Virus record (IMG/VR): IMGVR_UViG_3300033149_007507
Location: 1 to 31,112 of that record
Length of the DNA stretch: 31,112 nucleotides
DNA from: a virus
Strand: one strand, 5' to 3'
Numbering within the stretch: the stretch's first letter is position 1; each line of letters starts with the position of its first letter. Under the pieces are notes generated by a model. It was given only the letters and a program-made list of their open reading frames with translations. It was not told the origin of the DNA and searched no databases. The position numbers were made by a program, and so were the translations under genes. Shown piece after piece: positions 27,867 to 31,112 of this stretch.

Positions 27867-28778
27867 GCTTTCTAACCCCCTTTCACTTAATAAAACATTA
27901 CTTTTTCCAGAACTAGGCCTTTCTAATCTTCTCATTTGACCACCACATTCAGGGCACTTTAATTTAACACAATGTTCATCTGACTTTTTTTGATAACCAC
28001 ATTCTATACATTCACAATTAAACATTCCTTCTTCCATTTCACCAACTTCTATTTTAAATTTTTTAGCAGCTCGCATAATTTTATTTCTTGCTGTAGATTT
28101 TTCAGATGGAGATCTAAAATTTGTCTGATTAAATCTTGCCAGAGCATTCCTCACATGAGCAGCATCAAAAATTGGCAGAGCTGATGCGCTAGGCGGATCT
28201 CTAGGAGCAGCATAAAATTCTGAAGGAGACATTCCTAATTGTTTTCTCTTAGCTTCCATAGCAGTAACTTTAGCTAATTCATCTTCATTTAACATTGTTT
28301 CTCTTACAGCTGGCCTTAAAACTAATGAAGCAGAAATATATTTTGGATCTAATGCAAAAGTCTGACCTTCTCTTATAATCTTTTCAGCTTCTATAGTTGG
28401 AGAAACTCCCCATTTAGCACCATATTTTAATTTTTTAGCAGCAATAGGATCAACAACATGAATATCTGCAAATAAAGAATGTGAACTTTCATCAGTTTGA
28501 ATATTTCTTAAATCTCCTAACCAAGTAGCAGCAGCATCTTCATGATCATAATAAAGTCCTGCACCTTCTAAAGTATCAAGATTTTTTTTCAATTCATCCC
28601 AAGAATAAATAACACCATTATGTTCGCCTTCTCGCATAACTAATTTCTTTTTTAAAACTAAAACATCTTCTTTTTTAGCTAGATCTTCTTTAGAAAAAGT
28701 ATCATAATCATTAGAATTAGGAAGAGCGACTAATCTTTCTCTAAGATTCTTTTGTTGCAATAATGTTTCAGAGGGCAT
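27405..28778 (-). CDS. Prohead maturation protease fused to zinc ribbon and scaffold
   Basis: 457 aa. Residues about 40-160 are a herpes/phage-type (XkdF/U35-like) assembly protease: GLYYDHEDAAATWLGDLRNI with H79, AKWGVSPTIE with S126 and ISASLVLRPA. Residues about 185-240 (SALPIFDAAHVRNALARFNQ, then FRSPSEKSTARNKIMRAAKK) match the DUF6582-type region common in phage proteases. A zinc ribbon follows (CECIECGYQ and CPECGGQM), then the coiled-coil scaffold from M305. It cuts the scaffold and sometimes the capsid protein during head maturation. The zinc ribbon inside the protease is uncommon. Confidence 0.85.
   Translation of the reverse strand: MPSETLLQQKNLRERLVALPNSNDYDTFSKEDLAKKEDVLVLKKKLVMREGEHNGVIYSWDELKKNLDTLEGAGLYYDHEDAAATWLGDLRNIQTDESSHSLFADIHVVDPIAAKKLKYGAKWGVSPTIEAEKIIREGQTFALDPKYISASLVLRPAVRETMLNEDELAKVTAMEAKRKQLGMSPSEFYAAPRDPPSASALPIFDAAHVRNALARFNQTNFRSPSEKSTARNKIMRAAKKFKIEVGEMEEGMFNCECIECGYQKKSDEHCVKLKCPECGGQMRRLERPSSGKSNVLLSERGLESMEEKKETQKLSEEVEKSKQELETTKKSLDEAKQKLAEFEAKESEADCNSLLELESKIGFTTEANKETRLEELKKLSTESRSEIRKLHESYIKRLKLEEEAEPEAEKPAEEKSEEKSEEKSDQEDLRQELSAVESKQNKVSKGMLAFMQDQERR
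27874..27885 (-). promoter_or_regulatory. Internal Shine-Dalgarno for the scaffold start
   Basis: TGAAAGGGGGTT on the minus strand, 9 nt before the ATG at 27866. The same 12-mer precedes the genes starting at 1191, 7118 and 8300 and, with small changes, those at 5243 and 14213. It decides that the internal ATG is a real start. Confidence 0.7.
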
Positions 28779-28804
28779 TTTAACTCAAAAGTAATAAGTT
28801 AAGC

Positions 28805-28820
28805 CTCATATATATAGATT
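28805..28820 (-). promoter_or_regulatory. Promoter of the head-gene operon
   Basis: TATATATA (28809-28816) after GAAATC on the minus strand, centred about 34 nt before the protease ATG at 28778, so the leader would be about 9 nt. It lies just after the HTH-protein gene's stop and would start the capsid operon. Confidence 0.55.
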
Positions 28821-28822
28821 TC

Positions 28823-29410
28823 TTAAAACAATAATCTTCTCTGCCAAGAATAAATAGATCCAACTGGCCTATCTAAAAGCCGAGCAATAGCAGAAATAGA
28901 TGCTTTATTTGCACATAACATAAAAATTGTTCTGATTTCATCCTTCTTAAAAGGTTCACCAAATCCATGATGCAGCTGAAATTTAGTGGGGTTTTTTCCC
29001 TTACATAAAATTTGAATACCTGAATAATTATCTGCAGCTGCTAAGTTCCATTCTCCTTTCAGATTTTTTCCATTGAAAATAATAGAATCTTCTTTTAATT
29101 TGCAGAAGCCATTATCTAATAAAAAGATCTTATTAGATTCAATTTTTTCTAAATTATTTTGAATCACAATTATCTTATCAGATTTAATTGGATCTTGACT
29201 TAAAAATAATTTCTTATTTGATTTTGAAATTTCTAAAGACCATAAAACTTTTGAAACTCCAGAAATTAAATCATCCTTGAATTCAATTCTGCTCAAAGAA
29301 AATTTAGAATCTCCGAATTTATTAATGAGATCGTGAATTTGTGCATGAAAATCAAAAATTTCATCAACACTTAATTTAGAAATATCTAATTTTTTTTTTA
29401 TTTCAGGCAT
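28823..29410 (-). CDS. 195-aa protein with C-terminal helix-turn-helix
   Basis: The first 90 residues start with LSVDEIFDFHAQIHDLINKF, a helix pattern I have seen in phage proteins near the protease. The middle holds DSIIFNGKNLKGEWNLAAAD, which looks a little like the LigD 3'-phosphoesterase strand "F-L-GK-LKG-W-L", but no catalytic His set can be placed. Residues about 160-190 (IFMLCANKASISAIARLLDR, then SIYSWQRR) form a clear helix-turn-helix. It could be a regulator of the late genes or a DNA-handling protein of packaging. Confidence 0.75.
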   Translation of the reverse strand: MPEIKKKLDISKLSVDEIFDFHAQIHDLINKFGDSKFSLSRIEFKDDLISGVSKVLWSLEISKSNKKLFLSQDPIKSDKIIVIQNNLEKIESNKIFLLDNGFCKLKEDSIIFNGKNLKGEWNLAAADNYSGIQILCKGKNPTKFQLHHGFGEPFKKDEIRTIFMLCANKASISAIARLLDRPVGSIYSWQRRLLF

Positions 29411-29778
29411 TATACTAACTCCCCTAAATAAGCTTCCTTTTCAGTAGGAGAAAAGCATTTAGAATAAGAATTTACTTGACCATTTAAAACATCACATTCA
29501 TATAGCTCGCCATTTTCAAAAACTTTTATCTGAGTTGATTCTTCTGGCTCCTGTTCCATAAAATCTGCAAGAGGTTTCCATCCTTCTTTGCAAGTTTTAT
29601 AAGTATTATTGAAATAACATCTAGTTCCTAAACCCATGCTTAAACTATCACACATCCCAACAAGATCTCTACTCTCACAATAATAAGCCTGATCTCCATC
29701 TCCAATAAAATAAGCACCACTAGCTATCAAAGCCATAGTAATAAAAACTCCAATTTCTAACTTAGTTCTAGTTTCCAT
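29410..29778 (-). CDS. 122-aa membrane-anchored Cys-rich protein
   Basis: METRTKLEIGVFITMALIAS opens with a membrane helix (about residues 8-25), followed by an outside domain with YYCESRDLVGMCDSL, GLGTRCYFNNTYKTCKEGW, YECDVLNG and YSKCFSP: six cysteines, probably three disulfides. I chose the ATG at 29778 because AAGGAGTGAT stands before it; a GTG at 29787 overlaps the portal stop. This style is common in DPANN proteins. The function is unknown. Confidence 0.75.
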   Translation of the reverse strand: METRTKLEIGVFITMALIASGAYFIGDGDQAYYCESRDLVGMCDSLSMGLGTRCYFNNTYKTCKEGWKPLADFMEQEPEESTQIKVFENGELYECDVLNGQVNSYSKCFSPTEKEAYLGELV

Positions 29779-29783
29779 AATAA

Positions 29784-31112
29784 TCACTCCTTTTTAATAA
29801 CATCAAATTCATAAATGTAAAAAATTGATTCATCTGGCCAAAGCTGCTTTCTTTCATCATTAGAAATCTTATGAGCATATTCAAGCTGAATAAACTCATT
29901 AGCATCTATCTCTCTAGGTTCCCTAAGTTTAACAACTGCAAGATCACCTGAATCAGAAAAAACTGAAATTTCTTTTCCAATTTTATTCTTCATTTTCCTT
30001 GCTTCACTTTTAGGTAAAACAATAGACCTCTTTTCACCAGAAGAAAACATTTTAGCTTGATTAGGTAATAAATAAATTCCTTTCTTTTTAGATAATTCCT
30101 GCCTCATCTTCTCCGGCTCAATAGGCTCAGATGTTTCAGAAGGTTTAATTTCTCCATCTCCATCCTTATCTTTTTTCTTTTTATCTTTTCCTTCAGCTGC
30201 TGATGAAGCTGCTTCATATTCCACATCTAAAATAGGCCAGTCACCAATAACAACTTCTGGAGTTTCATCAATTCCATTAGCATCCATTAAAGGCTTTAAG
30301 ATCTGCATCTCAACAAAAAGTTTCATATCATCCTGCATTGGCTGAATAACAGGCTTAATCATTTTTAATAAAGATTCTGCACTAGCTCTTGATAATTCCT
30401 TAGCAGTTCCCATCAACATAAATTTAGGCAAACCAGTAGCTGATGCAATATTATCAATAAAATTAATTGTATAATCTCTTCCTTTTCCAAGAGAATAAGC
30501 TTCCATTAACTTAACTTTATAATTTGGGGGATGTATAAATTCAGATTTATAATTTAATCCCTTAACCTGCTCAGCAGCTTTATTGATCTGCTCTTCAGTT
30601 GGAAAGCTATTGGGAGATGATCCTTCAACTGTTATATCATACAGCGGAAAACCATGCCTAAAAATCGCAGTAGCAATTCCTTCTTCAATATTCATAAGTC
30701 TATGAACTGTTTTATAGATTGGCTCTAATGTTGAAATTCCTAAAATCTCATCTCCAATTCTATTATATGTAAAATGCAAAATAGAATCCATAGGCAATTC
30801 AGTTGAGTTAGGATATTCTCCTTGAGACCAAGCTTTAGGATTACCTAATTTATCAAGATCAACTTCACTTCCTTCGCCAGTTTTTCTTTTTAGATCTATT
30901 GAAATTGGATGCAGCTTTTTCAAATGCAAATAATTATCATGCGCTTTATTCCAAATAGGTTCTATAAATCCATTTCCAAAAATATCTGTATCTTCAGAAA
31001 GATCTCTAAGTTTTTTCAACAACGCAACATTCCCAGAAACAGGATGTAAATTTTTATAAAAATTATCAACAACCTTCTTAGCTGCCGGAGATTTAGTTTT
31101 GATTTCAATACT
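29784..31112 (-). CDS. Portal protein, main part (starts at 318 across the join)
   Basis: The frame enters from position 318 through the join; the last 114 bases are the repeat. With the N-terminal part it makes about 510 aa. SEDTDIFGNGFIEPIWNKAH, MDSILHFTYNRIGDEILGIS and PKFMLMGTAKELSRASAESL are portal-type (GxS-x-E near a "stem" helix). After an Asp/Lys-rich linker comes an extra domain (about residues 425-510): SIVLPKSEARKMKNKIGKEI, then EFIQLEYAHKISNDERKQLW and a YIYEFDVI end. This resembles ASCH/PUA-like domains of phage packaging proteins. The fusion is not usual. Confidence 0.9.
   Translation of the reverse strand, partial: SIEIKTKSPAAKKVVDNFYKNLHPVSGNVALLKKLRDLSEDTDIFGNGFIEPIWNKAHDNYLHLKKLHPISIDLKRKTGEGSEVDLDKLGNPKAWSQGEYPNSTELPMDSILHFTYNRIGDEILGISTLEPIYKTVHRLMNIEEGIATAIFRHGFPLYDITVEGSSPNSFPTEEQINKAAEQVKGLNYKSEFIHPPNYKVKLMEAYSLGKGRDYTINFIDNIASATGLPKFMLMGTAKELSRASAESLLKMIKPVIQPMQDDMKLFVEMQILKPLMDANGIDETPEVVIGDWPILDVEYEAASSAAEGKDKKKKDKDGDGEIKPSETSEPIEPEKMRQELSKKKGIYLLPNQAKMFSSGEKRSIVLPKSEARKMKNKIGKEISVFSDSGDLAVVKLREPREIDANEFIQLEYAHKISNDERKQLWPDESIFYIYEFDVIKKE
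30999..31112. repeat. Terminal direct repeat, right copy
   Basis: Identical to positions 1-114, base for base. It lies inside the portal gene, so a physical end here would cut that gene. This favours a circular or circularly permuted molecule over fixed ends. Confidence 0.97.

Overview
The window looks like one complete viral genome. The last 114 bases repeat the first 114, and the portal gene reads in frame across the join, so the unit is about 30,998 bp, either circular or terminally redundant. The genome is AT-rich. Every protein gene I accept lies on the minus strand, mostly in overlapping ATGA-type chains. TerL, portal, a maturation protease with scaffold and a probable HK97-type major capsid protein make it a member of the tailed-virus class. 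No tape measure, integrase, DNA polymerase, lysin or tRNA was recognised.

The host is probably an archaeon, and by style a DPANN lineage (Woesearchaeota/Pacearchaeota-like). The reasons are archaeal BRE/TATA promoters placed about 26 nt before ATG codons (leaderless mRNAs), T-tract terminators instead of bacterial hairpin-U terminators, an Hjc-like resolvase, a histone-fold protein, an AbrB-type regulator, and large secreted proteins full of N-x-S/T sequons and cysteine pairs. The lineage is an inference, not a demonstration.

Layout in the direction of transcription (high to low coordinates). From 28.8 kb down to 15.3 kb is the structural block: protease/scaffold, capsid, small structural proteins, a 1218-aa signal-anchored surface protein, connector-like proteins, a 1031-aa signal-anchored fibre and two holin-like membrane proteins. 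Upstream of it are an HTH protein, a small membrane protein and the portal, which continues through the join to position 318. From 15.3 to 8.8 kb is an early/DNA block: AbrB regulator, histone-fold protein, many small acidic or basic proteins, two PD-(D/E)XK nucleases and an AAA+ replication ATPase. An inverted repeat at 9134-9232 next to the ATPase is a candidate origin. From 3.6 to 0.6 kb is the packaging block: small genes, TerL and an acidic membrane-anchored protein.

The most unusual part is 3.6-8.6 kb. Three cassettes of tiny genes, two of them encoding paralogous membrane proteins, are separated by GC-richer, gene-free spacers. Each spacer, and the one before the TerL cluster, holds a divergent promoter and a string of near-perfect stem-loops whose loops make sense only on the plus strand (tandem G-A mismatches, CUUG, GNRA and GAAGA loops). 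Two copies show paired stem changes while their loops stay fixed. I read these as a family of four structured non-coding RNAs, the only likely plus-strand products of the genome, each divergently transcribed from a leaderless mRNA. I know of no described family that matches.
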